From Palsa-506 sp963755815 (lineage in GTDB: Bacteria; Actinomycetota; Actinomycetes; Streptosporangiales; Streptosporangiaceae), in the NCBI GenBank assembly GCA_963755815.1, contig CAVWLF010000012.1, forward strand, positions 1-64,000: DNA of 64,000 bases, written 5' to 3'. Positions within the stretch are counted from its first letter, which is position 1, and each line of letters begins with the position of its first letter. Made by a program: the position numbers and the translations under genes. Below are positions 1 to 7,782 of this stretch, piece by piece. Below the pieces are notes generated by a model. It searched no databases, had not been told where the DNA came from, and worked only from the letters and a program-made list of their open reading frames with translations.

Positions 1-215
1 GCGTCCAGCTGGCGCACCGAGATCAAGGACAGGCCGAGATCGCGGACTCTGTCCAGCAGCCCGTGCAGCGCGCACTGATCAGGGAGCAGGCCGGCGATGA
101 CGGTCTGCGTGCCGTCGCTGCTGACCTGGAGGCCGCCGAACCAGTCCGCCCAGCAGTCATCAAGGACGCCGCCGACGCGGATCTCGTACCGGGCGGCCTG
201 CCCCGGTTCGCTCAC
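1..215 (-). CDS. small conserved protein, partial at left edge
   Basis: Reading leftward from a GTG at 215, 71 codons stay open to the window edge, with GAGGGG about ten bases upstream. The residues RYEIRVGGVL near the N-terminus and LLPDQCALHGLLDRV further on match the complete 74-residue protein encoded at 49966-50190 (YYEIRVAGVL, LQDQAALYGLLARL), so these are two members of one small family. By that comparison only a few C-terminal residues lie outside the window. The family is not one I can name. Its shape, a beta strand followed by a helix and a final strand (LISVRQL), suggests a compact single domain. The next gene, a LAL regulator, is divergent, so the two may share the 350-base intergenic region. 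Confidence 0.75.
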   Translation of the reverse strand, partial: MSEPGQAARYEIRVGGVLDDCWADWFGGLQVSSDGTQTVIAGLLPDQCALHGLLDRVRDLGLSLISVRQLD

Positions 216-566
216 GCCTGCTCATCCCCTCGCCTGGCCGCCATTGCCCGGCCAGCTCCGCGCCGCAACTGCGGAAGCGGCGGAGCAGGCCGGGCCCAGT
301 GGCACCGATCGCGCCCGCCGCGCCGGCCTGCCGCGTCCCGGCCCAGCCTGAGAACTGCCATGTCCATCCTCCGGCCGGCCGGTGTCTCGTTTCTCCCGGC
401 ACACTACGAACGGCCCCTTGGTCTGGGCATCACCCAACAGTGCCCGTGCGGGTGGAATCTTCCGGCGAGGTGCCGGGCACGATAGTGCCGCCGGTCGGCG
501 GTTAGAATGTCCGCGACCAGTAGCGAGGCTGGCTGTCGCCGGTTGTGCTGAGGGGGTGGGTCGCCG
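216..566. other. intergenic region between divergent genes
   Basis: I see no convincing gene here. It holds one GGGTGAT element (425-435 on the minus strand), the 11-base palindrome GTGCCGGGCAC (470-480), and two short sequences (451-462 and 485-495) that reappear inverted just downstream of the LAL gene. These probably include the promoters for the LAL regulator and for the small leftward gene. Confidence 0.5.
425..435 (-). promoter_or_regulatory. GGGTGAT element, site 1
   Basis: The minus strand reads GGGTGATGCCC, about 130 bases before the LAL start at 567. It is one of nine intergenic copies in this window. The left half-site of the dyad is not recognisable here. Confidence 0.35.
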
Positions 567-3356
567 ATGGCGGAGCCCGCTGCGGCCGCCCCCGCTGAGG
601 TTGCCGCGCCCGGGCCCGATGGGCTGCTGGTAACCAAGTTGCACGTGCCCAGCCCGCAGCGGTTTTTCGTGCCGCGCCCGCGGCTGGCGGAGGCGCTCGC
701 CGAGGGGCTGTCGCGGCGGCTGATCCTAGTGTGCGCCCCGGCCGGGTCCGGCAAGACGGCGCTGCTGGCCGATTGGGCCCGGCGCGGCCAGCGGCAGGTG
801 GCCTGGCTATCGCTGGAGGCGGCCGATAACGACCCGGTGCGGTTCTGGCGGTATGTACTTGCCGCGCTGGACCGGGCGCGCCCGGGGATCGGGGAGAGGG
901 TCGGTCTGCTGCTCGGGCCGCCGGCGCCGCCGTCGTTTGAGGGGCTGGTGACGGCGCTGATCAACGAGCTGGCCGCCCGGCGCGGTGACGGCGAGGTGCT
1001 GCTGGTCCTCGACGACTACCACCGGATCGACGCCCAGCCGGTGCACGGTTCAGTTGGGTTCCTGCTTGAGCACCTGCCCTCCGGCCTGCACCTGGTGCTG
1101 GCCAGCCGGGCCGACCCGCCGCTGCCGCTGGCGCGGCTGCGGGCCGGCGGGCAGCTGGCCGAGCTGCGCGCCGGAGACCTGCGGTTTACCGCGGCCGAGG
1201 CGGCGGAGCTGCTCCGCGAATCGACTGGTGCTGACCTGCCCGCCGCGGCGGTGGCGGCGCTGGCGGCCCGCACCGAAGGCTGGGCAGCCGGCCTGCAGCT
1301 GGCCGCCCTTTCCCTGGGGGGGCAGGCGGATCCCGCCGGTTTCGTGGCGGCCTTCAGCGGCAGCCACCGCTACGTGCTGGACTACCTGGCCGAGGAGGTG
1401 CTGGACCGCCAGCCCGAGGAACTGCGCACCTTCCTGCTCGAAACCTCGGTGCTGGAACGGCTGTCCGGCGGGCTGTGTGACGCGGTCACCGGCCGGGATG
1501 GCAGCCAGGCGATGCTGGAGCGGGTGGAGCGGGCGAATCTGTTCCTGGTGCCGCTGGATGAGGTGCGCGGCTGGTGGCGCTACCACCACCTGTTCGCCGA
1601 CCTGCTCCGCGCCCGCCTGCGGCAGCAACGGCCCGGCCGGGTTCCGGCGCTGCACCGGGCCGCGGCCGCCTGGTCAGAGGAGCATGACCTCGCCGACGAC
1701 GCGGTGCGCCACGCCCTCGCCGCGGGGGACGCCGCCTGGTCTATCCGGCTAGTCGAGCGGCACGCCGACGCGTTTCTCCTGCGCAGCGAAGGCGCGACCC
1801 TGCAGCGGTGGCTTGCGGCGCTGCCCGCCGGGCTGGTCGGCTCGCGGCCCCGGCTGCTGCTGGCCCAGGCGCGGCTGGCTCTCCTCAGCCACCGCGTGGA
1901 GGCGGCCGAGGTCGCGCTGGATGCCGCCGGGCGCGCGCTGGCCAGCGACCCGGGCGCGGCCGATGAGCCGTTCGAGCCTTCCGTCGGCCGGGCCGCGAGC
2001 CACCTGGCCAACGTACCCGCGGCGATCGCGCTCGGGCGCACCCTCCTGGCCGCGCTCCAGGGCGACGCCGAACGCGCGATCACATTCGGCCGCCAGACCC
2101 TGGCCGAGGTCAGCGAGGGCGAGTGGCTGCTGGCATCCCACGCCAACGGGTACCTGGGCGTGGCCGAGTGGCTGCGCGGCCGGCTGGCCGAGGCCGAGCG
2201 CGCGCTGTCGTCGAGCATCGCCCAGGGGCGGGCGGCCGGCCAGCCCACCATGACCGCCTGGGCCTACCAGGACCTCGGCCAGGTACAGCGGGCCCAGGGC
2301 CGGCTCGATACCGCGGCCGGCACCTACCGGCAGGCGCTCGAGGACGCCGCAGCGACCGGCCGGACTGCCCTGCCCGCCGCGGGCATCGCGTACGTGGGCC
2401 TGGCCGAGGTGGCCTACCAGCGGAACGAGCTCGACGCGGCCCTCCGGCACGTCACCGAGGGAATCGGGGCGTGCCGCCAGATGAACTTCACCCAGCCGCT
2501 GGCCACCGGCCTCGCCACGCTGGCGTGGATCCGGCAGGCCCAGGGCGACGCGGCCGGCGCCCGCGAGGCGATGGAAGAGGCCGAGCAGGCCGGGCAGGGC
2601 CCGGGCGTGGTCAGCCTGCTCAACCCGGCCCCCGCGCAGCGGGCCCGGCTGCAGCTGGCCCAGGGCGAGGTCGCTCCGGCCGCCCGCTGGGCTCAGCAGC
2701 GCGGCCTCGGCCCAGACGACGAACCCGGCTACCCGCGGGAGCCGGAGTACCTGGTGCTGGCCCGGGTACTACTCGCCCAGGACCGCCCCGGCGCGGCGCT
2801 CGCGCTGCTGAAGCGGCTGCACGCGGCGGCCCTCAGCCAGGACCGGACGGGCAGCGTCATCGAGATCCAGGCCCTGCAGGCGCTCGCGCTGGCGGCCGCC
2901 GGCCAGGAGACCGCCGCGGTGGACGCCCTGACCCGGGCGCTTACCCTGGCCTGCCCGCAGGGTTATGTCCGGGTGTTCGCCGACGCGGGCCCGCCGATGG
3001 CCGCGTTGCTGGGCCGGCTGGTCGCGGCCCAGCGGGCCGAGCAGGCCGCGGCCCGCGGCGTCGAACTCGGCTGCCTGGCCCGGGTAATGCGGGCGTTCGG
3101 CGGCCAGGAAGCCGCGGCGGGCTCCAGGCGAGGCACCGCCGCGGCGGTGCCGGGCCTGGTTGAGCAGCTGACCGCCCGGGAGCTGGAAGTGCTGGTGCTG
3201 CTGGCCGCGGGCACCCCGAACCCGCGCATCGCCGAGCAACTGGTCGTCACCCTCGACACAGTGAAAAAGCACGTCAGCCACCTGCTGGGCAAGCTCGGCG
3301 CGGCCAACCGCACCGAGGCGGTCACCCGGGCCCGCCAGCTCGGCCTGATCCCCTAA
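567..3356 (+). CDS. LAL (MalT-type) LuxR family ATP-dependent transcriptional regulator
   Basis: This is a 929-residue regulator of the large ATP-binding LuxR (LAL) type. A STAND-class P-loop ATPase is followed by a long helical, TPR-like sensor region and a C-terminal LuxR helix-turn-helix. Walker A (APAGSGKT) is at residues 57-64 and Walker B (VLLVLDDYHR) near 144-153. The winged-helix part carries the conserved R(T)EGWAAGLQLAAL stretch. The HTH begins at LTARELEVL near residue 867 and contains TLDTVKKHVSHLLGKL. The size and domain order are normal for the family. The gene stands alone between a 350-base leader and a terminator-like hairpin. An MMPL exporter follows 180 bases later and is a plausible target. 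The inducer cannot be predicted. Confidence 0.93.
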   Translation: MAEPAAAAPAEVAAPGPDGLLVTKLHVPSPQRFFVPRPRLAEALAEGLSRRLILVCAPAGSGKTALLADWARRGQRQVAWLSLEAADNDPVRFWRYVLAALDRARPGIGERVGLLLGPPAPPSFEGLVTALINELAARRGDGEVLLVLDDYHRIDAQPVHGSVGFLLEHLPSGLHLVLASRADPPLPLARLRAGGQLAELRAGDLRFTAAEAAELLRESTGADLPAAAVAALAARTEGWAAGLQLAALSLGGQADPAGFVAAFSGSHRYVLDYLAEEVLDRQPEELRTFLLETSVLERLSGGLCDAVTGRDGSQAMLERVERANLFLVPLDEVRGWWRYHHLFADLLRARLRQQRPGRVPALHRAAAAWSEEHDLADDAVRHALAAGDAAWSIRLVERHADAFLLRSEGATLQRWLAALPAGLVGSRPRLLLAQARLALLSHRVEAAEVALDAAGRALASDPGAADEPFEPSVGRAASHLANVPAAIALGRTLLAALQGDAERAITFGRQTLAEVSEGEWLLASHANGYLGVAEWLRGRLAEAERALSSSIAQGRAAGQPTMTAWAYQDLGQVQRAQGRLDTAAGTYRQALEDAAATGRTALPAAGIAYVGLAEVAYQRNELDAALRHVTEGIGACRQMNFTQPLATGLATLAWIRQAQGDAAGAREAMEEAEQAGQGPGVVSLLNPAPAQRARLQLAQGEVAPAARWAQQRGLGPDDEPGYPREPEYLVLARVLLAQDRPGAALALLKRLHAAALSQDRTGSVIEIQALQALALAAAGQETAAVDALTRALTLACPQGYVRVFADAGPPMAALLGRLVAAQRAEQAAARGVELGCLARVMRAFGGQEAAAGSRRGTAAAVPGLVEQLTARELEVLVLLAAGTPNPRIAEQLVVTLDTVKKHVSHLLGKLGAANRTEAVTRARQLGLIP

Positions 3357-3398
3357 CCCGGCACCCGCAGCCCGATTACCGGCGGCACGGTGGTGCCA

Positions 3399-3441
3399 GG
3401 CGGCCGGCCCGGCGGCGCCGCGGTGCCACCGGCCGGCCGCC
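3399..3441 (+). terminator. GC-rich stem-loop after the LAL gene
   Basis: GGCGGCCGGCC (3399-3409) and its exact complement GGCCGGCCGCC (3431-3441) form an 11-bp stem with a 21-base loop, 42 bases after the LAL stop codon. There is no T-run, as is common in high-GC actinobacteria. A smaller hairpin, GGCACGGTGGTGCC, sits just before it at 3384-3397. Confidence 0.5.
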
Positions 3442-3467
3442 GAAGATTCCACCGCGTGCGCACCTTC

Positions 3468-3479
3468 GGGTGACGCCCC
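3468..3479 (+). promoter_or_regulatory. GGGTGAC element, site 2
   Basis: GGGTGACGCCCC lies 59 bases before the MMPL start and differs from the consensus half-site GGGTGAT at the last base. The left half of the dyad is absent. It could equally be chance. Confidence 0.25.
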
Positions 3480-3537
3480 GCGCGGCGGCGGCCCCTACCG
3501 TCCCTGAAGAACGAGGAGCCACCGCCAAGGAGACGCC

Positions 3538-5787
3538 ATGCCAACGCCCGTTGCGCCCCACCCTTCAGCCATGCCCGGCCCCGTCCGCCAGCCGCCCTCC
3601 GCAGCCTCGCGGGGCCTGACCGGACGCCTCGCGTCGGTCAGCGCCCGGCGGCCGCGCCGGGCGCTGTTCGCCTGGGGGCTGCTCGCCCTGCTGTCCCTAG
3701 GCCTGGCCGCTACCTCGCTGCACGGCCTGACCAGCACCTCGCACGTGGTCGGGACGACCCCGTCCGGCCGGGCCGAGGCCCTCTACAACCGGGCCACCGG
3801 CGGTAGCGCCGCCCGGCAGCCGACCGACGTCATCGTGGTCAGCTCGAAGACCGCCACGACCAGCAGCGCATCCTTCCGGTCCGTCGTCGGCGACCTGGCC
3901 GCCCGGCTGCGCTCGGATCCCGGCATCACCGGTGTCCGGGCCGATCTCGCCCCCGGCAGCCCGTTCGTCTCAGCCAGCGGACATGCTGCCCTGATCGTGC
4001 TGCGCGCGGCGAGCGATGCGGCCATCAAACCCGTCGTGAGCAGCGTGCGGGCCGCCAACGGCACAGGCGGGTTCGCGGTCGCGGTCACCGGGGATCACTC
4101 GGTTGACAACGACTTCAGCACACTCTCCTCCAGCGACCTGCGCCACGGCGAGATCGACTTCGGGCTGCCGATCTCCATCGTCATCCTGATGCTCGTGTTC
4201 GGGGCCGTGATCGCCGGACTCATGCCGATGCTCATGGCCCTGGTGTCGATCATCGTCGGCCTCGGGATCGCCACCATCGTCGCGCAGGAGTTCAGCCTCT
4301 CGGTTTTTGTCGTCAACATGATGACCGGCATGGGCCTGGCGCTCGGCATCGACTACTCGCTGTTCGTTATCTCCCGTTTCCGGGAGGAACGCGCCCGGGG
4401 ACTCGACCAGGACGCCGCCATCGCGATGACCGCCGCGACCGCCAGCCGGGCCGTACTCGTCAGCGGTGCGACCTTCGTGATCGCCCTGCTCGGCCTCTTC
4501 CTGGTGCCAACCAATGTCCTGCGCAGCCTGGCCGCCGGCGCCATCATCGTCGGCGTGGTGTCGGTCGCCGCCGCTCTCACGCTCCTTCCCGCAGTCCTCA
4601 GCCTGCTCGGCGACCGCATCAACGCCCTGCCGATACCGCTCGTCGGAACCCGTCTGGGCCGGGCCGGCGCTACCGGCGGACGATTCTGGCGGTCCGTGAT
4701 CACCAGGGTCATCCGCCGCCCGATCGTCAGCCTCGTCGTCATCGGCGGCCTCATGCTCCTCGCCGCGGTCCCGGTGCTCGGCCTGCACGTCGGCCAGAGC
4801 GGCGTCGCCACCCTGCCCGGCTCGCTGCCCTCCAAGCAGGGCTACCTGGCCGTCGCCAGGTACTTTCCGAACCAGGACCCCGATCCGGTCGAGATCGTCA
4901 CCCAGGGCAGCAGCGACACCGACCACACCGACCTGGCCCGGCTGCGGGCGCGCCTGGCCGCTGACTCGCGCTTCGGGCCCGGGACCATCCAGGCCTCGCC
5001 CCGCGGTCACGTGCTGGCGCTGACCGTGCCCATCCGCGGCGAGGCGGTGTCCAGCCGGGACGTCGCCGCCGTGGTGGACCTGCGCCAGCACCTGATCCCA
5101 TCCGCGTTCGCCGGCTCCTCCACGCAGGTCTATGTGGGCGGCACGACGGCTGAGACAGCCGATTACTTCCACGCCGTCAGCGCTCCCACCCCGTATGTGC
5201 TGATCTTCGTGCTCGGCCTGAGCTTCCTGCTGCTGACCCTCGCGTTCCGGTCCGTGGTCGTGGCCGGCCTGTCGATTGTGCTCAACCTGCTCTCGGTCGG
5301 CGCCGCTTACGGGCTCCTGACCCTCGTCTTCCTGCACGGGGTCGGCGCGAGCATCTTCGGGTTCCAGCAGGTCACCGCCATCGATGCCTGGGTGCCCCTG
5401 TTCCTGTTCTCGGTCCTGTTCGCCCTGTCCATGGACTACCAGGTATTCCTGATGAGCCGGATCAAGGAGCGCTATGACCAGACCGGCTCCACCCGCGAGG
5501 CGGTCACCGACGGAGTCGCCTCCACCGCCAGGATCATCACCGGGGCCGCCCTTATCATCATCGTGGTGTTCAGCGGCTTCGCCCGCGGGCAGCTCGTCAT
5601 GTTCCAGCAGATGGGCTTCGGTGTCGCCGTCGCCCTGCTGCTGGACGCCACGCTCATCCGCATGGTCATCCTCCCCAGCGCCCTGAGCCTCCTCGGCCAC
5701 CGCAGCTGGTACCTGCCGCAATGGCTCGGATGGCTGCCCCACCTCGAGGTCGAGGCGCCCGGCGCCCGGACCGACACCGGTTCCTGA
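3538..5787 (+). CDS. MMPL family RND transporter
   Basis: A 749-residue membrane protein of the MmpL/RND class, which exports lipids or hydrophobic compounds using the proton gradient. The N-terminal helix is near residues 41-61. A large extracytoplasmic domain follows, then a helix bundle containing GIDYSLFVISRFREER (about 268-283), a second external domain, and a second bundle with LSMDYQVFLMSRIKERY (about 631-647). The two Asp-Tyr pairs in these repeats match the proton-relay pairs of MmpL3-type transporters. An AAGGAG ribosome site precedes the ATG. The length is at the short end for the family, as in streptomycete MMPL proteins. Its placement after a LAL regulator suggests, but does not prove, regulation by it. 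The substrate is unknown. Confidence 0.93.
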   Translation: MPTPVAPHPSAMPGPVRQPPSAASRGLTGRLASVSARRPRRALFAWGLLALLSLGLAATSLHGLTSTSHVVGTTPSGRAEALYNRATGGSAARQPTDVIVVSSKTATTSSASFRSVVGDLAARLRSDPGITGVRADLAPGSPFVSASGHAALIVLRAASDAAIKPVVSSVRAANGTGGFAVAVTGDHSVDNDFSTLSSSDLRHGEIDFGLPISIVILMLVFGAVIAGLMPMLMALVSIIVGLGIATIVAQEFSLSVFVVNMMTGMGLALGIDYSLFVISRFREERARGLDQDAAIAMTAATASRAVLVSGATFVIALLGLFLVPTNVLRSLAAGAIIVGVVSVAAALTLLPAVLSLLGDRINALPIPLVGTRLGRAGATGGRFWRSVITRVIRRPIVSLVVIGGLMLLAAVPVLGLHVGQSGVATLPGSLPSKQGYLAVARYFPNQDPDPVEIVTQGSSDTDHTDLARLRARLAADSRFGPGTIQASPRGHVLALTVPIRGEAVSSRDVAAVVDLRQHLIPSAFAGSSTQVYVGGTTAETADYFHAVSAPTPYVLIFVLGLSFLLLTLAFRSVVVAGLSIVLNLLSVGAAYGLLTLVFLHGVGASIFGFQQVTAIDAWVPLFLFSVLFALSMDYQVFLMSRIKERYDQTGSTREAVTDGVASTARIITGAALIIIVVFSGFARGQLVMFQQMGFGVAVALLLDATLIRMVILPSALSLLGHRSWYLPQWLGWLPHLEVEAPGARTDTGS

Positions 5788-5870
5788 CCGCCGACCGTCA
5801 GCCGGTTTACACCGTCGGCCGGTTACACCGCACCGGGCCCGGCCGTCCGGTGCGCCAGAATGAAGGAACG

Positions 5871-7022
5871 ATGACAGTCAAGTCTTTCCAGATCCGGGTG
5901 GCTGACGATGTCCTGAGCGACCTGCGCTCGCGCCTGGCCCGGACCCGGTTCACGGAAGCCTCCGACACCGAGTTCTGGGCGGCCGGGACCGATCCCGGCT
6001 ATCTGCGCGACCTCGTCGCGTACTGGGCGGACGGGTTCGACTGGCGCGCGGCGGAGCGAGCGCTCAACGCCTACCCGCACTACCTGGCCGAGGTCGGCGG
6101 GCGGCGGGTGCACTTCGTCCACCTGCGCGGCGAGGCCGCGGCGGGTGGGCCGGCGCCGCTCCCGCTGATCATGACGCACGGATGGCCGAGCAGCTTCGTC
6201 GAGATGCTGCCGGCCGCCCGGCTGCTGGCCGACCCGGCCGGCAGCGGCGGCGATCCGGCCGGCGCCTTCGACGTCGTGGTCCCTTCGCTGCCGGGCTTTC
6301 TGTATTCCGAGCTCCCGCAGGGGCCGTTCACCCGCCGGCGCGTCGCCGAGCTATGGCACGCGCTGATGACCCAGGCCCTAGGCTACCGGCGCTTCGGAGC
6401 ATTCGGCGGTGACATCGGCGGTGGAGTAACTCAATGGCTGGGCGCCCTGTACCCGCGCGACGTCGCCGGCGTCCACATCACCTCCGCAGTCGTCACCGCG
6501 GACTTCGCCGGCCAGCCACCGACGGCGGGGGAGCAGGCATACCTTGACGCCCGCGACGCCTACGACCTGAACGACCAGGGCTACAGCGAGATCATGTGGA
6601 CCCGGCCGGACACGATCGCCGCCGCGCTGATGGACTCTCCGGCCGGGCTGGCCGCCTGGATCATCGACAAGTACCGCGACTGGAGCGACTGCGGGGGCGA
6701 CGTGGAGACCCGGTGGGATAAGGACACCCTGCTGACGGTGGCAACCTTGTACTGGGTCACCGGCACCATCGGCTCATCGTTCCGGCAGTACTACAACTAC
6801 CCGCTGAACGAGCCGCTGCCGCGGGTCACCGTGCCCGCGGCGGTCACCCTCAGCGCCGAGCCCGCCTACGCGATGTATCCCAGGAGCCTGGCCGAACGGG
6901 TCTTCACCGACCTGCGCCACTGGAACGCGCCACATCGGGGCGGGCACTTCATGGCGCACGAGGAACCCGAGCAAGTCGCCAGTGAGCTGCGGGCCTTCTT
7001 CCGGCCGCTGAGGGCCGGCTGA
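5871..7022 (+). CDS. epoxide hydrolase, N-terminal EHN domain plus alpha/beta hydrolase fold
   Basis: The ATG at 5871, with a GAAGGA ribosome site, gives 383 residues; an in-frame upstream start at 5721 would overlap the MMPL gene and was rejected. The first 100 or so residues match the epoxide-hydrolase N-terminal domain (SFQIRVADDVLSDLRSRL, then WRAAERALNAYPHY). The oxyanion-hole motif HGWPSSF is near residue 102, the nucleophile Asp in FGGDIGGG near 181, and the catalytic His in the C-terminal RGGHFMAHEEP. Such soluble enzymes open epoxides to diols via an ester intermediate. Many actinobacterial members are annotated only by fold, so the substrate is unknown. It follows the MMPL gene by 83 bases on the same strand. 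Confidence 0.92.
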   Translation: MTVKSFQIRVADDVLSDLRSRLARTRFTEASDTEFWAAGTDPGYLRDLVAYWADGFDWRAAERALNAYPHYLAEVGGRRVHFVHLRGEAAAGGPAPLPLIMTHGWPSSFVEMLPAARLLADPAGSGGDPAGAFDVVVPSLPGFLYSELPQGPFTRRRVAELWHALMTQALGYRRFGAFGGDIGGGVTQWLGALYPRDVAGVHITSAVVTADFAGQPPTAGEQAYLDARDAYDLNDQGYSEIMWTRPDTIAAALMDSPAGLAAWIIDKYRDWSDCGGDVETRWDKDTLLTVATLYWVTGTIGSSFRQYYNYPLNEPLPRVTVPAAVTLSAEPAYAMYPRSLAERVFTDLRHWNAPHRGGHFMAHEEPEQVASELRAFFRPLRAG

Positions 7023-7074
7023 CCCTTCTCGGCCCGGCCAAGCATCCGGCGCACAAGCCGCTGCCAGGCGGCGT

Positions 7075-7515
7075 TCAGTGGCCGAACGTCGCGACTGCCG
7101 CGGCGATGAGGACAAACAGCATTCCGGCGGTCACGAATGCCCGGTCCGCTGCCCGGCCCCACCGGCCGTAGACCAGGACGTCGTCGGGGTCGTTGGGGTC
7201 ATACCAGACGAGCACCTTCTGGCCGGGCTGCATTGACGCTGACTCCCTGGCGGATGAAGGAGCGATCCGCTCCATCACGCGCCCGTCCGCCAGCGTGTAC
7301 TGGATCAGCACCTGGCGCGACCGCCCGGCAGACTGCGGGCCGGCGGAGAGAAGAGCATCAGGACGGCTGCCGCGAACGGCCGGCGCTGGCACCGCCACCG
7401 CCCAGGTGGTCAGCCCGTGCCGGCGCAGCCGCCGGACCCGGCGCATTCCGGCCAGGCCGACCAGTGCCGCCAGGCCACCCACCAGCGCGAACCAGACTGC
7501 GATCAGGACCGGCAT
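7075..7515 (-). CDS. DUF3592-type membrane protein
   Basis: A 146-residue protein is read from the ATG at 7515; a longer reading to 7575 adds an unlikely Arg/Pro-rich leader. It has an N-terminal transmembrane helix (VLIAVWFALVGGLAALVGLAG) and a second near the C-terminus (FVTAGMLFVLIAAAVATFG). Between them is a soluble domain with the DUF3592 pattern: a strand VLIQYTLADGRVME, then GQKVLVWYDPNDPDDVLVYGRWG. DUF3592 proteins are bacterial membrane proteins of unknown role. It converges on the epoxide hydrolase with 52 bases between the stops and is divergent from pgm. Confidence 0.8.
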   Translation of the reverse strand: MPVLIAVWFALVGGLAALVGLAGMRRVRRLRRHGLTTWAVAVPAPAVRGSRPDALLSAGPQSAGRSRQVLIQYTLADGRVMERIAPSSARESASMQPGQKVLVWYDPNDPDDVLVYGRWGRAADRAFVTAGMLFVLIAAAVATFGH

Positions 7516-7709
7516 GTCAACGTCCGGCGGGCCGGAAATGCGCCAGGCGGGCCGCCCCGGCCGGCGGTGCGGCAACGAGCAAGATCACGCTTGCCCGCGC
7601 GGTCGCGGCTCTCACACCACGACGGTAAGCCGTGGCGAGTCACGATGTCACGCAGGCACCGGACCCCCGGCGGCGCGCGGCGGGCGAGGATCCCTGGCGG
7701 GTTGTCCGT

Positions 7710-7719
7710 CCGTTAACGG
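7710..7719. promoter_or_regulatory. CCGTTAACGG palindrome upstream of pgm
   Basis: A perfect 10-base palindrome sits 64 bases before the pgm start, in the 267-base divergent region between the DUF3592 gene and pgm. It may be an operator. It could also be chance, though its TTAA core stands out in this GC-rich DNA. Confidence 0.3.
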
Positions 7720-7748
7720 CAATAACGGCCGGCGTCTCCCCGCGCGTA

Positions 7749-7780
7749 CCAGGATGACGACGGGACATGCCAGGATGACG
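7749..7780 (+). repeat. two 11-base direct repeats at the pgm ribosome-binding site
   Basis: CCAGGATGACG occurs at 7749-7759 and again at 7770-7780, 21 bases (two helical turns) apart. The second copy contains the AGGA of the pgm ribosome site just before the ATG at 7783. It may be a repressor site covering the translation start, or a small duplication. Confidence 0.4.
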
Positions 7781-7782
7781 CC

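Noticed and set aside
216..566. Small open frames on both strands at the left end (63-485, 222-644 and others)
   Set aside because: None has a ribosome site or protein-like composition, and they conflict with the conserved GTG-started gene at 1-215 and the LAL start at 567.
3970..5742. A 590-codon open frame antisense to the MMPL gene
   Set aside because: It is rich in Gly, Asp, His and Gln with no domain and mirrors the third-position GC of the MMPL gene. The same holds for the long antisense frames at 22306-24435, 35509-37242, 39569-41380, 41869-43485 and 43292-45181.
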